Positions 35,297 through 44,380 are shown, numbered from the stretch's first letter. The stretch: DNA of 64,000 nt from Limivivens sp034101475 (GCA_034101475.1 JAXEJQ010000045.1:1-64000), one strand, 5' to 3'. Made by a program: numbers and translations. The notes: generated by a model not told the origin, from the sequence alone.

Positions 35297-35359
35297 CACA
35301 ATAGCCCCGGACAGCAGCCATGTGGTGCAGCATGCCTGCATGCGCAGACACATGGCTAT
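35297..35359 (-). other. Long inverted repeat ahead of the UTRA regulator
   Basis: CAATAGCC and GGCTATTG flank inner arms AGCCATGTG / CACATGGCT and a GCATGC-rich centre. It forms one long stem-loop in the regulator leader. An adjacent stretch (35375-35405) resembles the repeat core (GAGCAAGCAGC, GAGCGAATTGCGAAT), so this may be a decayed repeat. CGATTGC/GCAATCG makes another small hairpin near 35411-35430. Confidence 0.6.
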
Positions 35360-35470
35360 TGGACGGGCTACCCGTATGAGCAAGCAGCAGAGCGAATTGC
35401 GAATACGGGGCGATTGCGTCAGCAATCGACTTTTATGATTGGTGATGTCTGCTTCAGCAGATATTTCCGT

Positions 35471-35511
35471 TTAGTACGGGAACTTCCACTTATTAGTACG
35501 GGAATTTCCAC
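35471..35511. repeat. 22-bp tandem duplication of deglycase gene end
   Basis: TTAGTACGGGAACTTCCAC (35471-35489) and TTAGTACGGGAATTTCCAC (35493-35511) differ at one base. The second copy is the 3' end of the deglycase gene, including its stop codon; the first lies just past the stop. Confidence 0.85.
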
Positions 35512-36455
35512 ATATATCTTCTGGTGCTCAGCGGATGCTTTCTCGCATCAGCCAGAAGTTCATTGAATACGCGGATCACATTGTTGTAGAACATGGGCTC
35601 CAGATACTCCGCCACATCGCCCAGTTCATTGATGCCATATGCGGATGCGTCCAGAACGAAAATCCGGTTATTGAATTTCTGAATGAAATTCAGGGCCCTG
35701 TCATCCAGTGCGCGGGTATGGCCGCTGGATTTCATCATCAGGAATGCTGTATTTTTATCGGTAATTTCAAAGGGTCCATGGAAGAATTCACCGGAGTGAA
35801 TCACACTTGCATTGATCCACTGCATCTCCATGAAAATGCAGATGGCTTCCTGATGCGCGGGTCCCCAGCAGGCGCCGCTGCCCATAGTATAAATCACAGA
35901 ATCATCCTTGAACTCCCATGCCCATTTGATCGCGTCAGGAACCACGTCCTTCCGTGCCTGAACAACGATATCGTTCAGTTTTGTATGAGCTGCCACCATC
36001 TCGTCGTATTTCTCATAACCTTCCACTTCATTCAGAATCTCCAGAGCCAGCTTGAAGCCATAGGACACTTTCTGATTCTCCACAATGGAATCCGGTCCGA
36101 ATTCATAATGAATGACATACTGTGCCGTCTCGGACAGCGGTGACGGAACCTCGAAGGTCAGGCCAACCGTTGCAGCACCAATCTCATTTGCTACAGCTGC
36201 TGCTTTTACGGTTTCCGGTGTATTTCCTCTCTGGGAAGCCAGGATCACAACGGTATCCTTTCCTACTTCCTTCGGAGTTGCATGAACAAATTCATTTGCA
36301 TTAATATATCCAACTTTCAGTTTTTTAGCCTCACAGGTCAGGAAATATTTAGCAGGGAAAAATCCACTTAAAGATCCGCCGCATCCAACAAAGTATACGG
36401 TGTTAATTTCCTGTTTTGCTAAAATTTCAGATACGATCTGTTTTACTTTCTGCAT
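35493..36455 (-). CDS. SIS-fold fructosamine-6-phosphate deglycase (FrlB-like)
   Basis: A 320-aa double-SIS protein related to FrlB/FraB/GfrF, which split 6-phosphorylated Amadori compounds into glucose 6-phosphate and an amino acid. FVGCGGSLSGFFPAKYF and SQRGNTPETVKA form the sugar-phosphate site. The likely catalytic pair, Glu210 (FMEMQW) and His226 (EFFHGPFE), has the 16-residue spacing I recall for FraB E214/H230. The ATG at 36455 follows AGGAGGAAG. It is divergent from a second deglycase; the shared intergenic region carries both promoters. Confidence 0.9.
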   Translation of the reverse strand: MQKVKQIVSEILAKQEINTVYFVGCGGSLSGFFPAKYFLTCEAKKLKVGYINANEFVHATPKEVGKDTVVILASQRGNTPETVKAAAVANEIGAATVGLTFEVPSPLSETAQYVIHYEFGPDSIVENQKVSYGFKLALEILNEVEGYEKYDEMVAAHTKLNDIVVQARKDVVPDAIKWAWEFKDDSVIYTMGSGACWGPAHQEAICIFMEMQWINASVIHSGEFFHGPFEITDKNTAFLMMKSSGHTRALDDRALNFIQKFNNRIFVLDASAYGINELGDVAEYLEPMFYNNVIRVFNELLADARKHPLSTRRYMWKFPY

Positions 36456-36494
36456 GTTTCTTCCTCCTTTTGTGAGTCGCAATCGTTTTTACGT

Positions 36495-36540
36495 ATTTTA
36501 TCATAACACGTATTAACATGTATTTCAAGTGCTTATTAAG
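36495..36540 (-). promoter_or_regulatory. Promoter/operator of the first deglycase
   Basis: Minus strand: TTGAAA, 17 bp (TACATGTTAATACGTGT), TATGAT. The spacer holds the near-palindrome ACATGTTAATACGTGT. The element AATACGTGTTATGAT resembles ones upstream of the other frl-like genes and is a candidate GntR operator. Confidence 0.6.
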
Positions 36541-36627
36541 ACATTTTATTACATTATAAATTTTACACAATTATTTTTCCCGGAAGTTGGTAAAAATGCC
36601 TATTTTCAGGAATTTTCTTTGGCATCA

Positions 36628-36656
36628 TTGACACGTATTCTCAAACGTTATATAAT
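36628..36656 (+). promoter_or_regulatory. Promoter of the second deglycase
   Basis: TTGACA, 17 bp, TATAAT: full consensus. The stretch ACGTTATATAATG across the -10 is identical to that in the FrlD-like kinase promoter, which suggests shared control. Confidence 0.85.
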
Positions 36657-36710
36657 GTATGCATACAACTTAATTGTTCTGTAGAGAAGATTAAAGGAGG
36701 ATATTTAACT

Positions 36711-37679
36711 ATGACACCAAAACAGATTATCGAAAGCATTAAGGCAGAACGCCCCGAGATCCGTACTTTATATTTTGTAGGATGCGGCGCTTCCTCTGCT
36801 GAGCAGTATCCGGCGCAGTATTTCATGGACTGCAACGCAAAAGTAATCCGTACCGGTTTCTATACTGCCAATGAATTTAATTACGCAACTCCGGCCGCTC
36901 TGGACGAGAGCGCGATTGTAATTGCCTGCTCCCTTGGCGGAAATACACCGGAAACCGTTGCATCCGCGAAGCTTGCTCAGGAAAAGGGTGCAAAGGTCAT
37001 CGCCGTTACCCACGACGGAAATTCTCCGCTGGCTAAAAATGCTGATTATGTAATCGTTCACGGTTTCGAAAAAGACTATGCTGCAAAGCTTGAGAAAATG
37101 AACAATATCCTGATGCTGGCCGTTGAAGTTCTGAATCAGTATGAAGGCTATGATCATTATGAAGATATGGTAAAAGGCTCTGAGAATATCTATGCTGCCA
37201 TCCAGGACGCTGTTTCCTACGCCCTGACTCCGGCAAAGAAGTTCGCAGAAGAATACAAAGACGCTCCGGTTATCTATGTTATGAGCTCCGGTGCTACCCA
37301 GAAGGTTGCCTACTCCTTCTCCATCTGTCTGCTGATGGAAATGCAGTGGATCAATTCCGGCTCTTTCCATGACGGTGAATTCTTCCATGGTCCCTTCGAA
37401 ATCGTAGAAAAGGATGCTCCGTTCCTGCTGCTGATGAACGATGGCAGAACCCGTAAGATGGACTCCAGAGCTCTGGATTTCCTGAACAGATTCGATGCCA
37501 AGACCACCGTTGTAGATGCCAAAGATTATGGTCTGAGCAACTTCGTTCCGGGATGTGTTGCAGAATACTTCAGCCCGATGGTTGTGACCGGTGTACTGCG
37601 TGTTTACGCAGAACAGCTGGCAATCCTTCGTGATCATCCGCTGTCCCAGAGAAGATATATGTGGAAGCTTGAGTACTAA
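36711..37679 (+). CDS. SIS-fold fructosamine-6-phosphate deglycase (FrlB-like)
   Basis: A 322-aa double-SIS protein, the closest relative in the window of the divergent gene at 35493. FVGCGASSAEQYPAQYF and CSLGGNTPETVASA bind sugar phosphate; the likely catalytic Glu210 (LMEMQW) and His226 (EFFHGPFE) are kept. The ATG follows AAAGGAGGATATTTAACT. Monocistronic, with a consensus promoter and a strong terminator, so it is probably highly expressed. The amino-acid part of its substrate cannot be predicted. Confidence 0.92.
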   Translation: MTPKQIIESIKAERPEIRTLYFVGCGASSAEQYPAQYFMDCNAKVIRTGFYTANEFNYATPAALDESAIVIACSLGGNTPETVASAKLAQEKGAKVIAVTHDGNSPLAKNADYVIVHGFEKDYAAKLEKMNNILMLAVEVLNQYEGYDHYEDMVKGSENIYAAIQDAVSYALTPAKKFAEEYKDAPVIYVMSSGATQKVAYSFSICLLMEMQWINSGSFHDGEFFHGPFEIVEKDAPFLLLMNDGRTRKMDSRALDFLNRFDAKTTVVDAKDYGLSNFVPGCVAEYFSPMVVTGVLRVYAEQLAILRDHPLSQRRYMWKLEY

Positions 37680-37694
37680 TACTCTTTTCCTCTT

Positions 37695-37728
37695 AGAGGG
37701 CACCGCTTCAGCGATGCCCTCTTTTTTA
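37695..37728 (+). terminator. Terminator of the second deglycase
   Basis: AGAGGGCACCGC and GCGATGCCCTCT form a stem followed by TTTTTT. Confidence 0.92.
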
Positions 37729-37753
37729 TCAGAAACCTTTTTCCGAGCTGCTG

Positions 37754-37860
37754 CTTCCGTTCTTTTACAGCATCTGCAGCGTACACTTCCGTTCTTTTAC
37801 AGTGGCTGCAGCGTACACTTCCATTCTTTTACAATGGCTGCAGCGTACACTTCCGTTCTT
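37754..37860. repeat. 32-bp tandem repeat containing the PHP gene end
   Basis: Three full units (37754-37785, 37786-37817, 37818-37849) plus 11 bases of a fourth. Each has CTTCCGTTCTTTTACA and GCTGCAGCGTACA. The unit is the 3' end of the PHP gene with its stop codon, repeated past the stop. Since 32 is not a multiple of three, the copies would shift frame if read. Confidence 0.92.
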
Positions 37861-38635
37861 TGAATACCGCGATTGCCCCAAATCCCGCAGCTTTCAGTTC
37901 CTGATATACCACATCAAACCCATAACCAACCCGCTCCGGCCGATGAGAATCAGAGCCCACTGTTACAATCGTCCCGCCAAGCTCTTTGTATAATGCCAGA
38001 GTCGACGGCCCCGGCATGGTTTCTTCCAGAAGACCTCCCATGCAGGCTGTATTCAGCTCGATCCCCTTTCCTCTTTTGATGACATTTTCCAGCACCCTTC
38101 TGATAAAAGGCTGGTATTTCTCATACAGATCCGGCAGTCCCTGTCTGGCGCAGTGCTTTTTGAAATAATCCAGATGGGCCAGACAGTCAAAGTCCCCTGT
38201 TTCCGAAAGCTCAAGCAGATGATAATAGTAAGCGTCTCCGATCCATTCTGCATTTTCCTTTGTCACAGTGATCTGCCCCAGATCCACATTTTCAATTTTA
38301 TGCACAGATCCCAGAACAAAATCAAAAGGCCAGTTCTCCACAATCTCTGTGGTTTTTTCCGGTTCCAGATGAAGCTGTCCGAATTCCATGCCGCTTTTGA
38401 CCGTAAGTTTCCCTTCAAACTGCTTCCGGCACCGTTCCACCGTCTCAAAATACTGCTTCAGATACTCCTCGTGAAACCATTTCCGCTTTACACCATGGGC
38501 ATAAAATTCATAGTGATCCGTAAACGCAACCTCCTGAAGGCCTTTCTCCATCGCCGCACGGCACATTTCTTCCATTGGGAAATGTGCGTCCGGAGAAATC
38601 TCACTGTGCATGTGATAATCGTTTTTTATTTTCAT
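37829..38635 (-). CDS. PHP-family phosphoesterase (histidinol-phosphatase-like)
   Basis: A 268-aa PHP-domain hydrolase of the HisJ/HisK group. Metal ligands are visible: HMH at 8-10, TDH in AFTDHYEF, the His in GSVHKIE, AHLDYF and SDSHRPERVG. Without his genes nearby it may dephosphorylate another small phosphate ester. Its stop codon lies inside the 32-bp tandem repeat, so the extreme C-terminus (ERKCTLQPL) may have been replaced by the repeat. It is followed on the other strand by the deglycase terminator. Confidence 0.88.
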   Translation of the reverse strand: MKIKNDYHMHSEISPDAHFPMEEMCRAAMEKGLQEVAFTDHYEFYAHGVKRKWFHEEYLKQYFETVERCRKQFEGKLTVKSGMEFGQLHLEPEKTTEIVENWPFDFVLGSVHKIENVDLGQITVTKENAEWIGDAYYYHLLELSETGDFDCLAHLDYFKKHCARQGLPDLYEKYQPFIRRVLENVIKRGKGIELNTACMGGLLEETMPGPSTLALYKELGGTIVTVGSDSHRPERVGYGFDVVYQELKAAGFGAIAVFKERKCTLQPL

Positions 38636-38663
38636 CCTGAATTTCCATCCTTTCTGTCCGCAG

Positions 38664-39914
38664 TTATCTTCTTTCTGTCCGAAAAGCCGTACAATACCAG
38701 ATCAGTGCTGCACCGGCCGCCGTAAAAGCCACGCAGACATACAGCATTGCCTGTACTCCCAGCCGGTCAATAAGCAGCCCGCCCAGCAGGCTGGCTAAAA
38801 TGCTGGAAAATCCCGTAGTCACAGATCCCAGCAGCGCCTGTCCCTTGGCATTATCCTCCGGTTTGGTAATCTCATTCATATAGTATACCGAAGACATGGT
38901 AAACAGCCCATAGGAAACTCCCTGAAGCAGCGAAACCGAGATCAGGATCTGCGGATTTCCTGCAAAACAATAGCCCAGAATCCTCAGAATATAAAAGACT
39001 GTGGAAACCCGCAGAAGCGTTTTGCTTCCAAATCTGGACAACAGAAAAACGAATCCAGCCATCACCGGGATCTCTGCATAGGGTCCTATCCCATTGATGA
39101 TCCCAAGGGTTGCCTCGTCACCCCCGACTCTTCGAATAACGTTGATCTGAAAACTGGTCAGAGCGCTTCCGCTCATATACAGCAGGGTAAACCCTGCCAT
39201 CAGCAGCAGAATCCCCTGATATTTCCGGAAGAATTCGGTATAACCGCCGCCTTTCTTCACTGGTGCGCCGCCGGTTTCCGGATTTCCTTCCACATAGTTT
39301 CTGGGATTTTCCATGGAAGCCGCTGTCAGCAGAAATAACAGATCATTGACAAGCATCATGGGAAGCAAAATCCCGGCACCATGCTTTCGGACCAGAAAGC
39401 CGGCAAGCATACAGACCGTTCCGCAAAAGAAGGAACCTACGCTCCGGCAGACGCCCACATTAAAATCCACCCGACAGTTTCGATATTCCATTGCCATGGA
39501 ATAAATCAGGGAAGACATGGCATTTGTCACGGCCATCATCACCGCATAGGCCGGAAGCAGCAGCGGACTCTCACCGCATTCCATGTACAATATGCCTGCC
39601 GCAAGCACAATCACGGTCATAACCCCCAGAGCCAGCTTAATCGACACTCCCCGGAACCGGTCTACCAGAGAGGCGGGACCTGCCTGAATCAAAACAGACA
39701 GAACCGCCGATACGGAAATCAGGACTCCGATGCTGGTATTGGAAATTCCTCTGGACTGGAGCTGCACAGCGGCATAATTCACAATAAATCCAAATCCCAT
39801 CCAGTACAGCGCTGTCAGCGCTCCATATTTCATTCCGATCCATTTCTGTTTTTTCTGAAGAACCAGAATGCCATCCCTGCCGTTTTCCCGCTTTTTTCTG
39901 TTGTTTCTGTCCAT
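38664..39914 (-). CDS. Major facilitator superfamily transporter
   Basis: A 416-aa MFS protein with about twelve helices, of the MFS_1-like/nucleoside-H+ symporter-like type. LVDRFRGVSIKLALG after helix 2 is the typical cytoplasmic loop; a lysine-rich N-terminal tail and a long central loop (ENPRNYVEGNPETGG...KKGGG) separate the halves. The ATG follows GGAGGAAACAG. It lies just upstream of the PHP gene on the same strand, with which it may be cotranscribed. The substrate is unknown. Confidence 0.88.
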   Translation of the reverse strand: MDRNNRKKRENGRDGILVLQKKQKWIGMKYGALTALYWMGFGFIVNYAAVQLQSRGISNTSIGVLISVSAVLSVLIQAGPASLVDRFRGVSIKLALGVMTVIVLAAGILYMECGESPLLLPAYAVMMAVTNAMSSLIYSMAMEYRNCRVDFNVGVCRSVGSFFCGTVCMLAGFLVRKHGAGILLPMMLVNDLLFLLTAASMENPRNYVEGNPETGGAPVKKGGGYTEFFRKYQGILLLMAGFTLLYMSGSALTSFQINVIRRVGGDEATLGIINGIGPYAEIPVMAGFVFLLSRFGSKTLLRVSTVFYILRILGYCFAGNPQILISVSLLQGVSYGLFTMSSVYYMNEITKPEDNAKGQALLGSVTTGFSSILASLLGGLLIDRLGVQAMLYVCVAFTAAGAALIWYCTAFRTERR

Positions 39915-39949
39915 TTCTGTTTCCTCCGACTTTTCTTATTGCGAATAAA

Positions 39950-40136
39950 ATGAGTTACCCGACAAATGAGCCTTCCGTCGATTTTTCCGTGCTCTGCACT
40001 CTCAAAATCGACGAAAACATTCGCAATTCGCTCATTTTTCTGCGAAAAATGGCTGCTTGCTCATGTTTTGCGGGCCCCATAGACATGAAAATCCATGCAA
40101 GCATGGATTTTCATGTCCATTTGTCCCTTGGCTCAT
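39950..40136 (+). repeat. MITE-like dispersed repeat, copy C
   Basis: A 187-base full copy, the best preserved. Imperfect terminal inverted repeats are as in copy B. The inner hairpin CATGAAAATCCATGC / GCATGGATTTTCATG is perfect here (15 bp). It lies between the sugar ABC operon and the MFS gene. Confidence 0.92.
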
Positions 40137-40188
40137 AAAATAACACCGCTTTCATCAAAAACCGCCGGCAAACGCCGGCGGCATAAAC

Positions 40189-41013
40189 TCAACCTTTCAC
40201 TGCACCTGCGGTAAGACCACGAACAAACTGTTTTGACATACACAGGAACAGAATAATCATAGGCAGGGATGCAATTATGATACCTGCAAGCATCGTCGTG
40301 TAATCTGCACGAAGGTCGCCCTTGAAAGTCATCAGACCGATGGGGATGGTCATCAGTGCCTTGCTCTCCAGGAATACATTCGCAAACAGGAACTCATTCC
40401 ATACATGGTTCAGGCAGACAATGGCACAGGATGCAAAAATCGGTTTGCTGATCGGTACAATAATTTTCGTGAAGATCTGCAGGCTGTTATATCCGTCCAC
40501 AACTGCCGCTTCCTCCAGCTCTTTGGGAATTCCGATAAAATAGGAACGCATCAGGAAAACCGTAAACGGAATACGGAATGCAATATACGGAAGGATCAAA
40601 GCCCAGTAAGTATTGTAAATATGAAGGGCTTTCAGGATCTTATACAGCGGAACCAGAGCCACCTGCTCGGAGAGCGCCATACCGCCCAGAACGATCAGGA
40701 AGATAATATTGCTTCCTTTGGCATTAAACCTGGTCAGGCCATATGCCAGAAGAGAGGAAAACACCAGAATCCCGATCAGGGACGCACCGCTGACGATCAA
40801 AGAGTTTCCAAAATATTTGTAGAGGCCGGAATTCCATGCCTTCACCCAGTTCTGGAACTGCGGCACTGCCGGAAGCGCCAGGGAATTTTTGAAAAGCTCC
40901 TGATTGGTTTTCAGAGAGTTCATAATCATCCAGGCCATGGGAAGCAGGATAATCAGTGCCAGAAAGATGAAAAAAATGTTTAATAATATTTTCAATACGG
41001 TCTGTTTTTTCAT
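40189..41013 (-). CDS. Carbohydrate ABC permease, MalG type
   Basis: A 274-aa permease with six helices. The EAA loop is EAAVVDGYNSLQIFTKIIVPI and the C-terminal signature is FVRGLTAGAVKG. Last gene of the binding protein-MalF-MalG set at 40189-43332. The ATG follows GGAGGCAG. No ATPase is encoded, as is usual for this class, which shares a MsmK-like ATPase. Confidence 0.93.
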   Translation of the reverse strand: MKKQTVLKILLNIFFIFLALIILLPMAWMIMNSLKTNQELFKNSLALPAVPQFQNWVKAWNSGLYKYFGNSLIVSGASLIGILVFSSLLAYGLTRFNAKGSNIIFLIVLGGMALSEQVALVPLYKILKALHIYNTYWALILPYIAFRIPFTVFLMRSYFIGIPKELEEAAVVDGYNSLQIFTKIIVPISKPIFASCAIVCLNHVWNEFLFANVFLESKALMTIPIGLMTFKGDLRADYTTMLAGIIIASLPMIILFLCMSKQFVRGLTAGAVKG

Positions 41014-41023
41014 TTCTGCCTCC

Positions 41024-41935
41024 TTATACTTCTCCGGATTTTGTAACTTTCAGCTGGATAATCGACAATACCATCGTAATCACAAAGATAAATACACCGG
41101 TAACCGCAGCCATTCCCAGATCATCATGCAGGAATGCATTCTGGTACAGATACAGACCCAATACCTGGGTACTGTTTCCGGGACCGCCGGCTGTCGTCGA
41201 ATAAACTTCCGTAAACAGCTTAAATGCGCCGATAATCGTAATGATTGAACAAACCAGGAGCTGTTCCTTTGCCAGGGGCAGAATTACGCTGATGGCCCTC
41301 CGAATCGGACCTGCGCCGTCAACCGTCGCTGCCTCAATGTAATCATTTGGAACATTCTGGAAAGCAACAACCATCAGAAGGGTAATGTATCCGGTAAACT
41401 GCCATTGGCTCATTGCAATGATACAGAAGATTGCGATTTTAGAATCACCCAGCCAGGACTGTGTCCAGTCAGAAAGTCCGAGTGCTTTCATGGCAGAATT
41501 CATAAGACCCAGGTTCGGTTCATAAACGAAGGTAAACATCAAACCTACGGCTGTCAAAGAAATCAAAGCCGGAATATAGTAAATATTGCGATACAGGTCG
41601 CGGAATCTTCCCGCGAGTTTGCTTTCAAGAAGCAGAGCAACAACTGTACCAAAGCCCACCTGCACAATCAGGGAGATCACACAGTACAGCACATTATTTT
41701 TAATCATGATCCCGAAGGTCTCATTTCGGAAAAATCTTACATAGTTGTCCAATCCTACGAATTTCATACCGGAAGAGTAGGAAGACAGTCTGAAAAAACT
41801 GTACACACAGTTCGCGATAACCGGGATATATACAAAGAGCAGAACCATTGCACAGCCGGGAATCATATACAGATAGGGAGTCGATTTTTTCGTTCTCATG
41901 CGATATCCACCAGCTTTCTTAATTTTGGGAGCCAA
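41024..41935 (-). CDS. Carbohydrate ABC permease, MalF type
   Basis: A 303-aa permease with six helices and EAA loop EAATVDGAGPIRRAISVILPL. The frame opens with a TTG (41935) just after AGAAGGAAC; an ATG at 41899 is the alternative, but its ribosome site is weaker. It lies next to the FrlD-like kinase cluster, so fructosamines or related glycoconjugates are a plausible cargo. Confidence 0.92.
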   Translation of the reverse strand: MAPKIKKAGGYRMRTKKSTPYLYMIPGCAMVLLFVYIPVIANCVYSFFRLSSYSSGMKFVGLDNYVRFFRNETFGIMIKNNVLYCVISLIVQVGFGTVVALLLESKLAGRFRDLYRNIYYIPALISLTAVGLMFTFVYEPNLGLMNSAMKALGLSDWTQSWLGDSKIAIFCIIAMSQWQFTGYITLLMVVAFQNVPNDYIEAATVDGAGPIRRAISVILPLAKEQLLVCSIITIIGAFKLFTEVYSTTAGGPGNSTQVLGLYLYQNAFLHDDLGMAAVTGVFIFVITMVLSIIQLKVTKSGEV

Positions 41936-41950
41936 TGCCGTTCCTTCTCT

Positions 41951-41993
41951 AAAAGAAAAGCAGGCACCTCACCCTGCGGCGGGGTGCCTGCCG
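41951..41993 (-). terminator. Intra-operon hairpin between binding protein and permease
   Basis: GCAGGCACC and GGTGCCTGC form a GC-rich stem followed on the minus strand by TTTTCTTTT. It is probably a partial terminator that keeps the permeases below the binding protein. Confidence 0.8.
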
Positions 41994-42024
41994 CATCCTT
42001 TAACGAGCTCTCATACCGAAAGGA

Positions 42025-43332
42025 TTATTCTTCTGCCGGCTGAGCTGCCAGAGTCTGTGCTTCCAGAGCCTTTGCCTGAATCTTTGCCATAGCATCTGCC
42101 GGAGTCACATCACCATTGGTCAGGTCAGAAACTGCTGTCAGGTATTCATCACATACGGTTGAATACAGTGCGTTGTCAAACCACGGACCCATCTTTTCTG
42201 CGCTGGTAATTACATTGTAAGCATCCAGCAGAGACTGATCGGTTACGCCTTCGGTTGTTCCCTTGGAAGCATTGAACCAGCCAATGGTCTGAGCCTGCTC
42301 AGTACCAACTTCTTTGCCAAGGAACCATTTCAGGAACTCAACACACTCGTCCGGATATTCGGTCTTGGAAGAAACAACAAAGCCTTCCGGAACACCGGTC
42401 AGAATATTCGGGTTGCCCGGGCCTTCTACTTCCGGGAATTTGAACATACCAAAGTTCAGATCCGGATTCAGACCGGTAGTCGGATCATTGATGTACGGGA
42501 TTTCGATAACTTCTGCGTAATACATAGCACCATTACCCATGCAGAAATTAGAACGTGCCATATCAGCAGTAATACCGTTTGCATTGTCGTTAAAATACGG
42601 GATCAGCTTCTCATAATATTCCAGAGCGGTCTGATATCCCGGATCGGTAAAGGCACCGGTGATCGGTGTATAGTCTACAGCTCTGACTTCGTCAGAAACG
42701 GTCATCTGATTCAGAGTACCAATGTAGTGTGCGGACGGCCAAAGATCCTGATTACCATAAGCGATGGGAGTAAAGCCTGCTTCTTTCAGTTTATCGCATA
42801 CTGCAATGAACTCATCCCAGGTAGTCGGTACTTCCACGCCTGCTTCTGCAAACTGGTCAATATTGTAGAAGAACAGTTTTGCATCCAGACGGAACGGAAT
42901 ACCGTAAACCATACCGTTGTCCAGTGTGTAATTTACTAACTGAGATTCCATCAGGGAATCTTTCCACTCAGGGTCAGCCTCCAGATACGGAGCCAGGTCC
43001 AGAATCAGGTCTTCACGGATAAATCTCTCCGTAAACTCACCGCACCAGCTGAAGAAAATATCCGGGCAGTCATCGCCGCCTACAACGACTTTGATTTTCT
43101 CTTTGTAGGGAGCGTTCTGAGCGCTTTCTACAACGATATCGATGTCCGGATGAGCTTCCTCATACTCTGCAATCTTGGACTCGATAAAACCGTTAAACGG
43201 TTCATCCGGGAATCTGTGGAAGAACTTGATGGTCTTCTTCTCATCTGCGGATGCGGTCATGCAGGCTGCTCCTGCTGCCATGGATGCTACCATAGCGGTT
43301 GCAAGTAACACACTTAATACTCTCTTCTTCAT
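42025..43332 (-). CDS. Family-1 extracellular sugar-binding protein
   Basis: A 435-aa solute-binding protein for the neighbouring MalFG-type permeases. The signal peptide MKKRVLSVLLATAMVASMAAGAACMTASA ends near ASA; the Cys in GAACMT is a poor lipobox. Family motifs include VVESAQNAPYKEKIKVVVGG, SAHYIGTLNQM and LTGVPEGFVVS. ATG follows AAGGAGGAC. It lies 80 bases after the FrlD-like kinase gene on the same strand, so it is probably in the same transcript. Confidence 0.93.
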   Translation of the reverse strand: MKKRVLSVLLATAMVASMAAGAACMTASADEKKTIKFFHRFPDEPFNGFIESKIAEYEEAHPDIDIVVESAQNAPYKEKIKVVVGGDDCPDIFFSWCGEFTERFIREDLILDLAPYLEADPEWKDSLMESQLVNYTLDNGMVYGIPFRLDAKLFFYNIDQFAEAGVEVPTTWDEFIAVCDKLKEAGFTPIAYGNQDLWPSAHYIGTLNQMTVSDEVRAVDYTPITGAFTDPGYQTALEYYEKLIPYFNDNANGITADMARSNFCMGNGAMYYAEVIEIPYINDPTTGLNPDLNFGMFKFPEVEGPGNPNILTGVPEGFVVSSKTEYPDECVEFLKWFLGKEVGTEQAQTIGWFNASKGTTEGVTDQSLLDAYNVITSAEKMGPWFDNALYSTVCDEYLTAVSDLTNGDVTPADAMAKIQAKALEAQTLAAQPAEE

Positions 43333-43414
43333 TTTGTGTCCTCCTTGTTCCTATTTTTCTATATCAAAAGCCACGCTTTTAATATCATCACTTCTGTTTT
43401 GTACCTGTTCTTCT

Positions 43415-44317
43415 TTAGTCTTCTTCAAATGTTTTCCCGAATCCGAAGGAACCATCCCTCTGACAGTTGCCTGCTGCAAATACCGCTGCACGATACAGGC
43501 TGGTACGAATCAGTGTATCCTGATACTCTTCCCGGGTAGTAATCCCACGCTGTCCCGCTTTTTCCGGGAAATCAACCGCATCCTTCATCCCATCCACATA
43601 ATTGATCAGGAAACTGGTAATAAAGGAATCGCCTGCCGCCATGGTGTCAACTGCCTCCACCAGACACGGTGACTGCTCATAGAACTTTCCGTCCACCATC
43701 AGGAATGCGCCCTTGGAACCTCTGGTCGCCATCACAATATGCCTGCAGCCGTAGGAAACGATCCGTTCCATCTGGGCCACGATCTCCTCCTTCGGCATAT
43801 CACCGCAGGAAATCGCCGCCATATCAATGTAAGGACAGCATTTTTTGAGGTATTCCTCATCATAACGATTGGAAAAATCAAAGGATACAAAAGGAGATGC
43901 CTGACGCAGCGCCGGAAGGGACTCTTCCACATAGCTGAAAATGCTGGTATGGCAAACATCATAACCGGCAATGTACTCCAGATCCATATCTGTCAGCTCG
44001 TTCAGCGGATGGTCCTTGGAAATCCCTCCCTGATTCGAACCGATAAATACCCGATCTCCATCATCCAGCCGTACCTTGGCATAGCCATTCTCTCCATGAT
44101 AGAACCGGCAGTGTGAAACATCCAGCCCCAGATCGGTAATCGTCCGGTAGACATGCTTGGCAGCCTCATCATCTCCAAATACTCCGAAGTATCCGGCCTC
44201 CACTCCGAACAGCTTTGCCAGTACTGCAATATTTAACGCATTTCCGCCCGGATACATGGTCTTAATATGCATATACTTGTCTACAACGTTATCGCCAATT
44301 CCCAGAACCTTTATCAT
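43415..44317 (-). CDS. frlD: PfkB-family kinase, fructosamine 6-kinase (FrlD-like)
   Basis: A 300-aa ribokinase-fold sugar kinase. The order MIKVLGIGDNVVDKYMHI, YPGGNALNIAVLAKLFGVEAGYFGVFGDDE, RVFIGSNQGGI and the catalytic VDTMAAGDSFITSFL closely follows FrlD of Escherichia coli, which phosphorylates fructoselysine at C6. Substrate identity (lysine or another amine) is inferred. The start ATG at 44317 follows AAAGGAGACA; the longer frame to 44434 runs through the promoter. It probably leads into the sugar ABC genes and feeds the deglycases. Confidence 0.88.
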   Translation of the reverse strand: MIKVLGIGDNVVDKYMHIKTMYPGGNALNIAVLAKLFGVEAGYFGVFGDDEAAKHVYRTITDLGLDVSHCRFYHGENGYAKVRLDDGDRVFIGSNQGGISKDHPLNELTDMDLEYIAGYDVCHTSIFSYVEESLPALRQASPFVSFDFSNRYDEEYLKKCCPYIDMAAISCGDMPKEEIVAQMERIVSYGCRHIVMATRGSKGAFLMVDGKFYEQSPCLVEAVDTMAAGDSFITSFLINYVDGMKDAVDFPEKAGQRGITTREEYQDTLIRTSLYRAAVFAAGNCQRDGSFGFGKTFEED

Positions 44318-44331
44318 GAGAAATGTCTCCT

Positions 44332-44374
44332 TTCTCTGTGTTTGTCTTTTCTCTGTGTTTGTCTTTTCTCTGAT
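44332..44374. repeat. 18-bp tandem repeat in the kinase leader
   Basis: TTTCTCTGTGTTTGTCTT is repeated a little more than twice, between the promoter and the kinase ribosome site. No function is evident. Confidence 0.8.
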
Positions 44375-44380
44375 GCAATC

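Noticed and set aside
35375..35430. A further full copy of the dispersed repeat
   Set aside because: Only short blocks match (GAGCAAGCAGC, GAGCGAATTGCGAAT); too decayed to call with confidence.
37754..37860. CRISPR array
   Set aside because: The 32-bp units are contiguous with no unique spacers; this is a tandem duplication of a gene end.
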